Below, piece by piece: positions 54,393-61,548 of a stretch of 64,000 bases of DNA (position 1 is the first letter of the stretch; every line of letters begins with the position of its first letter). Made by a program: the position numbers and the translations under genes. Origin of the DNA: an uncultured Prevotellaceae bacterium (GTDB lineage: Bacteria; Bacteroidota; Bacteroidia; Bacteroidales; Bacteroidaceae). The stretch is taken from NCBI GenBank assembly GCA_902801375.1, contig CADCIB010000002.1, positions 1 through 64,000 on the forward strand, given 5' to 3'. The notes beneath the pieces were generated by a model, which saw nothing but the letters and a program-made list of their open reading frames with translations, did not search any database and had not been told where the DNA came from.

Positions 54393-55820
54393 TTAATTGT
54401 TCGTGTCTGTGAGAATGAACTTTTGAGCGTAGTCGTAGTATTCCTGCGGCTGCATGTCCTCTGGGAAGAGCTCACCACAGACGTTCTTGGCTTCTATGGG
54501 ATTGAGATCCGTGGCCAATCGCAGGTATTTCAGGAAGTTCGGCTTGTCTTTCTCTGAGTAGAAATACATCGCGATATAGCTATAACCGTCGATATTGTTG
54601 GGGATGGGGTAGTCCTTCAGGTATTTGAGCATCTTGAAAGCGAGAGAGAACAGTCCGTTGTCGTAGGCTGACGCAGCGATATGGAGCAGTATCTTGACAG
54701 GATTTTGCGTCTGATGGATAGCGTTGCTGAAATACTCGTAGGCTCTTGTCAACTCGTTGTGCATCAGGCACAGATGCCCTCTGAGCACGAGCATATCCTC
54801 ATGGTCGCACGATAGCGAGTCGGTCTTGTCGATGTAGGTCAGCGCCTTGTCAAGATTGCCCAACTGGCTCTCGGCAAGTGCCATTTCTTGATAGATCTCA
54901 AGAAGCTTCATCGAGTGTGGGGGGGCGAGCTTTACTGCTTTTTTCAGATGTTTGAGTGCTTCCTTGTACTGATTTTTTGTCATCAGACAAATAGCGATGA
55001 ATGTATGGCTGTCCTCTGTTTCGCGCAGTTCGTTATAGCGGCGGTAGAACTGCAGCGCCTCATCGTAGTTGCCTAAAGCAAAAAGCCCGTGAGCCTTGGT
55101 CTGTATGGCCTCGTCGTCGTCAGGATTGATGGCTATGGAGAACTCGCTGCTGTCGATGGCCTCTTGCATCTTGCCAGACTGAAACTGAGCTGCTGCCAAT
55201 GTGTTCCAGTAAATGCTGTTGAAAGGGTCGACATCGATGAGGTGGTTCATGATTTTCTCCCCTTCTGCATATTTGCCTTTCCCGAAAAGGATGCGGCCAA
55301 GCAGCTCCAGGTATTCCGGGTCGTCTTTGTCTTCATAACGGTTGAGCCATTTCTCGGCCAAAGCTGTCAGGTCGTAGTCGGCGAAGAGCATGGCCACGTC
55401 ATAGATGTAGTCCATGAGGTCATCGTCGTCTACTTCATCCATTTTCGTATCGAGGTAGGTGTCAGCTTTTTGGCTGAAGCCCTTCGCTATCATGATTTCG
55501 GCTATGATGTAGAAGTAGTCGAGGTCTTGTTTGTCTTCTATCTGTTCTGCGTAGTTTTCTGCCTTGATTAGGTTGTTTTCCACGCAGATGGCATAGCGTG
55601 CCCTGAACACCAGCGGCCCTATGGCGCCAGGATATAGCTCTATTCCCTGCATGGCAGCGTGCAGGGCTTTCTCGTTTTGTCCGTTCTGCTGGTAGTATTC
55701 TGCCAGGTCAGCGTATTCGTCGGAACTGAGAAAGGCCATATTGCCAATTTTCTCGCCCTCCTCATATTGCTTGAGAAGGACGAGAAAGTCGTCAGATTTG
55801 AAATAATCGTCGTTTATCAT
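54393..55820 (-). CDS. Tetratricopeptide-repeat protein
   Basis: 475 aa from MINDDYFKSDDF. The ATG overlaps the glnS stop by 4 bp, which fixes the start; the longer frame is glnS shadow. TPR-type helical repeats run through most of the chain (DLAEYYQQNGQNEKALHAAMQGIELYPGAIGP, NTLAAAQFQSGKMQEAIDSSEFSIAINPDDDEAIQTKA, ALKHLKKAVKLAPP). No signal peptide. A scaffold or adaptor role in the cytoplasm is likely; the partner is unknown. Confidence 0.88.
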   Translation of the reverse strand: MINDDYFKSDDFLVLLKQYEEGEKIGNMAFLSSDEYADLAEYYQQNGQNEKALHAAMQGIELYPGAIGPLVFRARYAICVENNLIKAENYAEQIEDKQDLDYFYIIAEIMIAKGFSQKADTYLDTKMDEVDDDDLMDYIYDVAMLFADYDLTALAEKWLNRYEDKDDPEYLELLGRILFGKGKYAEGEKIMNHLIDVDPFNSIYWNTLAAAQFQSGKMQEAIDSSEFSIAINPDDDEAIQTKAHGLFALGNYDEALQFYRRYNELRETEDSHTFIAICLMTKNQYKEALKHLKKAVKLAPPHSMKLLEIYQEMALAESQLGNLDKALTYIDKTDSLSCDHEDMLVLRGHLCLMHNELTRAYEYFSNAIHQTQNPVKILLHIAASAYDNGLFSLAFKMLKYLKDYPIPNNIDGYSYIAMYFYSEKDKPNFLKYLRLATDLNPIEAKNVCGELFPEDMQPQEYYDYAQKFILTDTNN

Positions 55821-57532
55821 TTGTTGGATCTTGCCCACGTGTCTTTCAGACCGACAGTCTTGTTGAACACCAGTCGGTCGGCAGTGGAGTCGAGGTCGGC
55901 CATGAAGTAGCCGATGCGTTGGAACTGCAGGTATTCTCCGGGCTTGCGCTGTGCGGCGTATTCTTCGACGTAGCAATTATCGAGGATGGTGAGCGACTGC
56001 GGGTTGAGCAGTTCGCGGAAATCGCGCTCGTCGGCACCCGGGTTTTCTACGTTGAACAACCGGTCGTAGATTCTCACTTCTGCTTTGTGGCAGTGGTCGG
56101 CGCTCACCCAGTGGAGTGTCTTTCCCTTGATCTTACGGTCGGCACCAGGCATTCCGCTACGCGTCTCCGGATCGTAGGTGCAGTAGATGGTAGTCACGTT
56201 GCCCTCGGCATCTTTGTCACAGGGGTGCTCTTCATTGCATTTGATGATATAGCCATTCTTCAGGCGCACTTCCTTGCCGGGAGCCAGACGCATGAACTTC
56301 TTCTCAGCCACTTCCATGAAGTCGTCGCGCTCTATCCAGAGGTTACGGCTGAAGGTAATGGTGTGGGTGCCATCGGCCTCGTTCTCAGGATTGTTCACGG
56401 CCGTCATCTCTTCGGTCTTTCCTTCTGGGTAGTTGGTGATGACCAGTTTCACGGGATTCAGCACTGCACTCACTCGGATTGAGCGGGCGTTGAGGTCGTC
56501 GCGGACGGCAGCCTCGAGCAGAGCCACGTCGTTCAAGGCATCGAACTTGGTATATCCGATGCTGTCGATGAACTTACGGATGCTCTCTGGGCTGTAGCCA
56601 CGTCGGCGCATTCCGCAGACGGTAGGCATGCGCGGGTCGTCCCATCCTGCCACAAGATGCTCGTCGACCAGAGCCTTGAGCTTGCGCTTCGACATGACGG
56701 TGTAGGTCATGTTCAGACGGTTGAACTCAATCTGTCGAGGACGGTAGTCGTACTGTTGTTCCATCTCCTGCAGTTCGTCGATGAAGTGATCGTAAAGCGG
56801 GCGATGCGGCACAAACTCCAACGTGCAGATGGAGTGGGTGACCCCTTCGAAGTAGTCGCTCTGTCCATGGGCAAAGTCATACATCGGATAGGCATGCCAC
56901 TTCGTACCTGTGCGGTGGTGTGGTGTGTGGATGATGCGATACATGATGGGATCGCGGAAGTGCATATTCGGATTGGCCATGTCGAGTTTGGCACGAAGCA
57001 CCATGCTTCCCTCCACGGCTTCGGGAGTGTTCATCTTGTGGAAGAGCTCCATGTTCTCCTCAATGGGGCGGTCGCGGAAGGGCGACGGTGTGCCAGGCTG
57101 GGTGGGTGTTCCCTTCTGCTCGGCTATCTGTTCGGAAGTCTGTTCGTCGATGTAAGCCTTTCCCTGCAGGATCATCCATTCGGCAAACTGCCAGAGTTTC
57201 TCGAAGTAGTCGGATGCATAGTAGAGGTTGCCCCATTTGAAGCCCAGCCACTTGATGTCATAGAGGATGGAGTCTACATATTCGGTGTCCTCTTTCGAAG
57301 GGTTGGTGTCGTCGAAGCGCAGGTTGCATACACCATTGTAGCGTTCGGCCACTCCGAAGTCCATGCAGATGGCCTTGGCATGTCCTATATGCAAGTAGCC
57401 ATTGGGTTCCGGCGGGAAACGCGTCTGTATGCGCCCGCCGTTCTTACCTTCGGCCAGGTCGTTTTCCACTAATTGTTCCACGAAACTGAGGCTTTTCTTT
57501 TCTTCGCTGTTGTACTCTTTTACGTCGGTCAT
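55817..57532 (-). CDS. glnS: Glutaminyl-tRNA synthetase
   Basis: 571 aa class I synthetase. PPEPNGYLHIGHAKAI holds the HIGH motif and VMSKRKLKALV the MSK motif. The GlnRS-specific C-terminal barrels follow (KLVITNYPEGKTEEMTAVNNPE, GYFMADLDSTADRLVFNKTVGLKD). Charges tRNA-Gln directly, so Gln-tRNA need not be made by GatCAB. Starts an operon with TPR and dedA genes. Confidence 0.97.
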   Translation of the reverse strand: MTDVKEYNSEEKKSLSFVEQLVENDLAEGKNGGRIQTRFPPEPNGYLHIGHAKAICMDFGVAERYNGVCNLRFDDTNPSKEDTEYVDSILYDIKWLGFKWGNLYYASDYFEKLWQFAEWMILQGKAYIDEQTSEQIAEQKGTPTQPGTPSPFRDRPIEENMELFHKMNTPEAVEGSMVLRAKLDMANPNMHFRDPIMYRIIHTPHHRTGTKWHAYPMYDFAHGQSDYFEGVTHSICTLEFVPHRPLYDHFIDELQEMEQQYDYRPRQIEFNRLNMTYTVMSKRKLKALVDEHLVAGWDDPRMPTVCGMRRRGYSPESIRKFIDSIGYTKFDALNDVALLEAAVRDDLNARSIRVSAVLNPVKLVITNYPEGKTEEMTAVNNPENEADGTHTITFSRNLWIERDDFMEVAEKKFMRLAPGKEVRLKNGYIIKCNEEHPCDKDAEGNVTTIYCTYDPETRSGMPGADRKIKGKTLHWVSADHCHKAEVRIYDRLFNVENPGADERDFRELLNPQSLTILDNCYVEEYAAQRKPGEYLQFQRIGYFMADLDSTADRLVFNKTVGLKDTWARSNK

Positions 57533-57559
57533 ATCTTATATGTTTGTTTTACGATTGTG

Positions 57560-57591
57560 CAAAGGTACAAAAAATCGGTTAAGTGAGCAAA
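57560..57591 (-). promoter_or_regulatory. Promoter of the glnS operon
   Basis: Minus-strand TTTG (complement of 57588-57591), 20-nt spacer, TACCTTTG (complement of 57560-57567). Confidence 0.75.
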
Positions 57592-57674
57592 GAAATGAAA
57601 CTTTTTTTCTTTCGTGCGTAAGAAATTAATCAAAAAGGGTGGTGCCCATCACAAATGGGCCAAAGGCAAATCGT

Positions 57675-58295
57675 TCAAGGCTTACGTTCTTCAAAGCGAA
57701 CGACGGTGTGGTGGAAGCCCATGCTTTTCAGAAGCTGTGCCATCTGTCGTGAAGCGTTCTCTTCGGCGCTGCGAAGGTTTTCGGTGGTGAGGCAGCGTTT
57801 CCTCATTTGCCGTTCAGCGCGGAGATAGAGGTCGTGCCTGTCGGTATCGCTCCATTTCCCGCTCTCGTAGAACGACTGGGTGCGTGCCTCGTCGATGAAG
57901 TCCTGATCGAGCAGTTTGATGGGCGGCAGTAGAATGTTTATGCTGTCTCCTTCTTGTGAGATGGCATTTTCTTTCATTTGTTGCAAGTCTATGCCCAGTC
58001 GGAGTGTGCCGTAGTAGATGCGTATGAGCTGGTCGTCGGAGAAGAATCCGCGTCTGACGGTGTCGATAAGTTCTTCATCGGCGATGCTCAGGAACTCCCA
58101 TTGTCCTATCTGGCGGATAGACTCTATTTGTGTGGGAGTGAGGCCGATTTGGTCGTCAACTTCAACTTTGGCAGTCGTGTTGTCGAGCCAGTTTTTGACC
58201 ACGAAGAAAGCAATGATGGCCAAGATGATGGCCACAATGCGTGAAAGGCTGACCCATTGGCGTATGCGGGTGGTTCGGTTGTTTTTCCTTTTCAT
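57675..58295 (-). CDS. DUF4230 membrane-anchored protein
   Basis: 206 aa. A basic N-terminus precedes one membrane helix (about 19-38; IVAIILAIIAFFVVKNWL). The exported part matches DUF4230: TPTQIESIRQIGQWEFLSIADEELID, IRIYYGTLRLGIDL, SINILLPPIKLLDQDFIDEARTQSFYESGKW, and the C-terminal helix MAQLLKSMGF. Function of the family is unknown. Last gene of the tamB-tamA operon; the neighbouring gene is a paralogue, which suggests a pair that works together in the envelope. Confidence 0.85.
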   Translation of the reverse strand: MKRKNNRTTRIRQWVSLSRIVAIILAIIAFFVVKNWLDNTTAKVEVDDQIGLTPTQIESIRQIGQWEFLSIADEELIDTVRRGFFSDDQLIRIYYGTLRLGIDLQQMKENAISQEGDSINILLPPIKLLDQDFIDEARTQSFYESGKWSDTDRHDLYLRAERQMRKRCLTTENLRSAEENASRQMAQLLKSMGFHHTVVRFEERKP

Positions 58296-58310
58296 ATTTC
58301 AATTTTTTTT

Positions 58311-58364
58311 CTGGCGACGGAATCGCCAGGCACTTTAGTCTTTTTCTGGTGACGGAATCGCCAG
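58311..58364. repeat. Two tandem hairpin units between the DUF4230 genes
   Basis: TTTTTCTGG[C/T]GACGGAATCGCCAGGCAC occurs twice (hairpins CTGGCGA/TCGCCAG at 58311-58329 and CTGGTGA/TCGCCAG at 58346-58364, 35-bp period). On the minus strand each hairpin is followed by a U-rich tract, so they could reduce expression of the last gene. Confidence 0.75.
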
Positions 58365-58369
58365 GCACA

Positions 58370-59098
58370 TTAATTTTGGTAGGAGGACATGAGCGTCGGC
58401 ATGTCGTCGAGGGTGAACTCCTTGCGGAAACTGATGGTAATGTCTTGCTCCTGGAATCCCATCTGGCGAATCAGGGGGATGAGCGTGTGGGCTGCTGCCT
58501 CTTGCGCCGTGGGAATGATGCCCATCTGCGGGACGGCGGCGATGATGGCGGCACGGCCTTGTCGTTCGTAGTTGGTGATTTCCTCGTCGGTGAAGTTTGC
58601 GCGGAGCAACGGCACTTGCTTCTTGATTTCCTCATGGTTGATGCGCGAGCTGGTGAGTTCCACCTGTGGGTCGGGCAGCATGATCTCTATTTTTTGTCCG
58701 CGACGTTTGACGTTTTTTTCTGAGAAGTCAGCAAAATCGATATAAGCCTTTAGCTTAGCGTCCAAAGGGATGGCAATCTTGCGGTTGCCCATAGGCAGCG
58801 GAATGTCGAACTCCTTGGAGAGGATGGTCCCCCGCAGGCGTATCTGGTCGTCGTGGGTGACAATTTTGTGGACGTTATATTCGGCTGTGTAGAGCTTGGA
58901 ACACTTCTTTATCTGCATGACCATGTGGGGGATGGTGTCGAGAGAAGCGTTTCCCTCCTTACCTTCTTGGGGGGAGGAGTTGCAGGCGATGAGGAGGAAG
59001 AGTAGGGCAACTACCATGCAGCTGCTTATGGCGCGGTTCTTGGAAAGGCCGTTGTGAGACAACAGCTTGCAGAACTTGGGGGTTGGTGTGGTGTTCAT
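58370..59098 (-). CDS. DUF4230 lipoprotein
   Basis: 242 aa. Hydrophobic segment 29-38 followed by LLIACNSS suggests a lipobox at Cys39, after a long N-terminal stretch; an internal start (MVVALLFLLIAC) is possible. The rest is DUF4230: SKLYTAEYNVHKIVTHDD, IPLDAKLKAYIDFADFSEKNV, IEIMLPDPQVELTSSRINHEEIKKQ, and AHTLIPLIRQMGF. It is a paralogue of the next gene in the operon. It lies 26 bp after tamA. Confidence 0.82.
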   Translation of the reverse strand: MNTTPTPKFCKLLSHNGLSKNRAISSCMVVALLFLLIACNSSPQEGKEGNASLDTIPHMVMQIKKCSKLYTAEYNVHKIVTHDDQIRLRGTILSKEFDIPLPMGNRKIAIPLDAKLKAYIDFADFSEKNVKRRGQKIEIMLPDPQVELTSSRINHEEIKKQVPLLRANFTDEEITNYERQGRAAIIAAVPQMGIIPTAQEAAAHTLIPLIRQMGFQEQDITISFRKEFTLDDMPTLMSSYQN

Positions 59099-59124
59099 TG
59101 TGGTGAGAGGTGAGTGGTGAGAGG

Positions 59125-61548
59125 TTAGAAGGGATAGCCAATGGCAAAGTGGAGAGTTTGTGCATCGCGGAATCGGTCAATATTATAGAATCCGTGTTTC
59201 GAGGTAGGATATGGTACATGAAGACCGATACCCCAGTCGAGTCGGAGGATGAGGAAATCAAGGTCGTAACGCAGTCCGAAACCTGTGCCGAGTGCCATCT
59301 GTGAGATAGCTTTATCGGCGTGAAAGCGTGTCTCGCCAAACACATCAATCACATCAGGATCGTCGTAGAGCTTATCGATGTTCCAAACGTTGCCGGCATC
59401 GAGGAACAGAGCACCATGCAAGTTGCCGAACAGGCGGTGGCGCAGTTCAAGGTTGCCCACCAGGCTGATGTCGCCAGTCTGGAAGAGATAGGAATATGAA
59501 TTGTCGAGCGGTAAGAACCTGCCTGGTCCGTAACCTCTGATGGGGAAAGCTCTGACGCTGTTGGCACCGCCGATGTAGAAGAGTTCGCTGAAGGGGGCAT
59601 AGTCGGTGTTGCCAAAGGCATAGATCACTCCGCCGTGGAGATGTCCCACAAGTTGTGTCGAAGTGCTGAGCTGCCAAGTCTTGGTGAAGTCCGTCTCGAG
59701 TCGTACGAACTGAGAGTAGACGTTCTTGAAAAGTTCCTTCTCTTGCTCGTTCCATTTCTTGCCGAAAGCCATCATGGCCACAGACGTGAGGTTTCCTGCT
59801 TCTGAAAGCGTCGTCTCCCAGCGTATGGGATTCATGGTTCCCGTCGGACTTGTATAGATGTAGGTATAGCGCATCTGCGGGATGAAGTAGTCGTCCATTG
59901 TGGTCATGAGGAACGGACTGGAAATCAGAATGCTGTCGAAAAGCGCCGTGTGGCTGTTCATGAATTGATATTTCACGGTGAGCGGACTGAACTCATGGCG
60001 GCTGTTGGCCGATGTCTGCCAGCGATAGGTCAACTCTCCACTGACGATGTGCATCTTATAATAATTGGGCCGGCGCACCACGTCGGAGGAAAACTTCAGG
60101 AGTGTGGTGGGGGTGGAGAAGAAACGCCGTCTTCGCGGTGTGGGTGTCGAGGTGCGAGGAATGCCTCCTGCACTTCGTTGCCGGAACTGACGGTTGCTGC
60201 CGAAGAAAGGCGCGACGATTCGTGGGAACTCAATAGCCGCATCGGCACCATATTCGTAAGCGTTCATGCTCTCGGAAGTGCCGTGAGTGGCCCATTCGTA
60301 GGATCCGTGGAGGTTGATGTCGAGTTTCTCGCCCCCGTGGAAAGCGTTGCGTTTGGTGAGACCTACTTTCATCTGTGGTCCCATGCGTCCGATGGTGCGC
60401 TTCATGAAGTTGGTCTCCACATAGAAATCGTAAGGTCGCTCAAACATGCAGTTCATTGAAACATCGAGCGTGTCGCAGGTGGCTGTTGTGTCGCGGGGCG
60501 TATAGCTGATGTCAATCATACTGAACAGTCCTGTGGCGTTCAGTTTGCTGAGCGTCTCAAGATACTTGTCGTAGCTGTATGGCTGTCTGGGACGTATGCG
60601 CATGCTACCCATCAGAACGCGTGGACGCAAGGGAGGTTTTCGACCACTGAATCGGAAGGTGAAGAAACGGCCGCGGATGCTGTCGGAGAGTTCCTCCATG
60701 AACGACTTCCTCATGCTAATGTCCACATGGCCGATGTACCATTGGCGGTTGGCCTCAGGGGGCAAGTCGCCTGCCAGTTGGAAGCGCAGCGAGGCTTTCG
60801 GTCCCTGACTGTCGCTGTTTTCTGTTGCGAGCTGTTTGCTTTTTGAAGAAATGGTATCGGCAAGGAAAATAGAATAGGATGGCTGGTAGTAGAAGTAGCC
60901 GTTGTTTCGGAAGGCCTCAGAGATGCGTTTTCGCTCAGCGTCGAGAGCGGCCACCGTGAAGGCGTCGCCCTTCTTGATGGCTGGCTGTGAAGAAGCAATG
61001 AGGCTGTCGGCCTCGCCAGAGAATCCCACGTAGGCGATGGAGTCGACGGTGAGTAGGGGGCCGAAGCTGACGTTGTAGCCGATTTTCTGTTTCTTGGGGT
61101 TGTGCTGTTGTACGATGTCGTAGCTCACGCGGCCGTGCATATAGCCGTGGTTTTTCAGCACTTGCTGGGCCACAGAGGCCCGTAGCGCAGGATTCACGGC
61201 GCTCATCAGTACGGGCTGTTTGCCGAACGAGCGTGTCATCCACTCGGCAAACTTCCCCTCCTTGTCGGAGAAGTGGTTCCATATCCACAGGCCGTATGGG
61301 AACGGCGTGCGGTAGTAGCTGCTACCGAAGAGCGCGCCATTGGGAGCGGTGGCCAGTGCGGCCTCCACCTCCACCTTCGTCTCCTCGAGGTTCTGGCGGT
61401 GATGCTTGTCGGCAGGGTCGTCGTAGCTAATCTTCGTCAGCCCCACGAACAGATGGTCGTCATCGGGAATGCTGCTGGTGGTGGAACAGGCCGTCAGGGT
61501 GAGCAGCACGAAGGTGAGCATATAGAGTTGTTTCATGAGGCGGATCAT
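59125..61548 (-). CDS. tamA: TamA-like Omp85-family outer-membrane protein
   Basis: 807 aa. MKQLYMLTFVLLTLTACSTT is a lipoprotein signal, as in Bacteroidetes TamL. POTRA-like regions span about 25-300 (ISYDDPADKHH, GYNVSFGPLLTVDSIAYVGFSG, VAALDAERKRISEAFRNNGYFYYQPSY). The barrel takes the rest and includes SVRAFPIRGYGPGRFLP, the Omp85 RGY-type loop, and ends LHFAIGYPF. It works with TamB in envelope assembly or lipid transport. Overlaps the upstream tamB by 4 bp. Confidence 0.9.
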   Translation of the reverse strand: MIRLMKQLYMLTFVLLTLTACSTTSSIPDDDHLFVGLTKISYDDPADKHHRQNLEETKVEVEAALATAPNGALFGSSYYRTPFPYGLWIWNHFSDKEGKFAEWMTRSFGKQPVLMSAVNPALRASVAQQVLKNHGYMHGRVSYDIVQQHNPKKQKIGYNVSFGPLLTVDSIAYVGFSGEADSLIASSQPAIKKGDAFTVAALDAERKRISEAFRNNGYFYYQPSYSIFLADTISSKSKQLATENSDSQGPKASLRFQLAGDLPPEANRQWYIGHVDISMRKSFMEELSDSIRGRFFTFRFSGRKPPLRPRVLMGSMRIRPRQPYSYDKYLETLSKLNATGLFSMIDISYTPRDTTATCDTLDVSMNCMFERPYDFYVETNFMKRTIGRMGPQMKVGLTKRNAFHGGEKLDINLHGSYEWATHGTSESMNAYEYGADAAIEFPRIVAPFFGSNRQFRQRSAGGIPRTSTPTPRRRRFFSTPTTLLKFSSDVVRRPNYYKMHIVSGELTYRWQTSANSRHEFSPLTVKYQFMNSHTALFDSILISSPFLMTTMDDYFIPQMRYTYIYTSPTGTMNPIRWETTLSEAGNLTSVAMMAFGKKWNEQEKELFKNVYSQFVRLETDFTKTWQLSTSTQLVGHLHGGVIYAFGNTDYAPFSELFYIGGANSVRAFPIRGYGPGRFLPLDNSYSYLFQTGDISLVGNLELRHRLFGNLHGALFLDAGNVWNIDKLYDDPDVIDVFGETRFHADKAISQMALGTGFGLRYDLDFLILRLDWGIGLHVPYPTSKHGFYNIDRFRDAQTLHFAIGYPF

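Noticed and set aside
58162..58368. 68-codon ORF across the hairpin repeats
   Set aside because: Starts in the repeat and overlaps the DUF4230 gene in another frame; the repeated LAIPSPEK words come from the DNA repeat.
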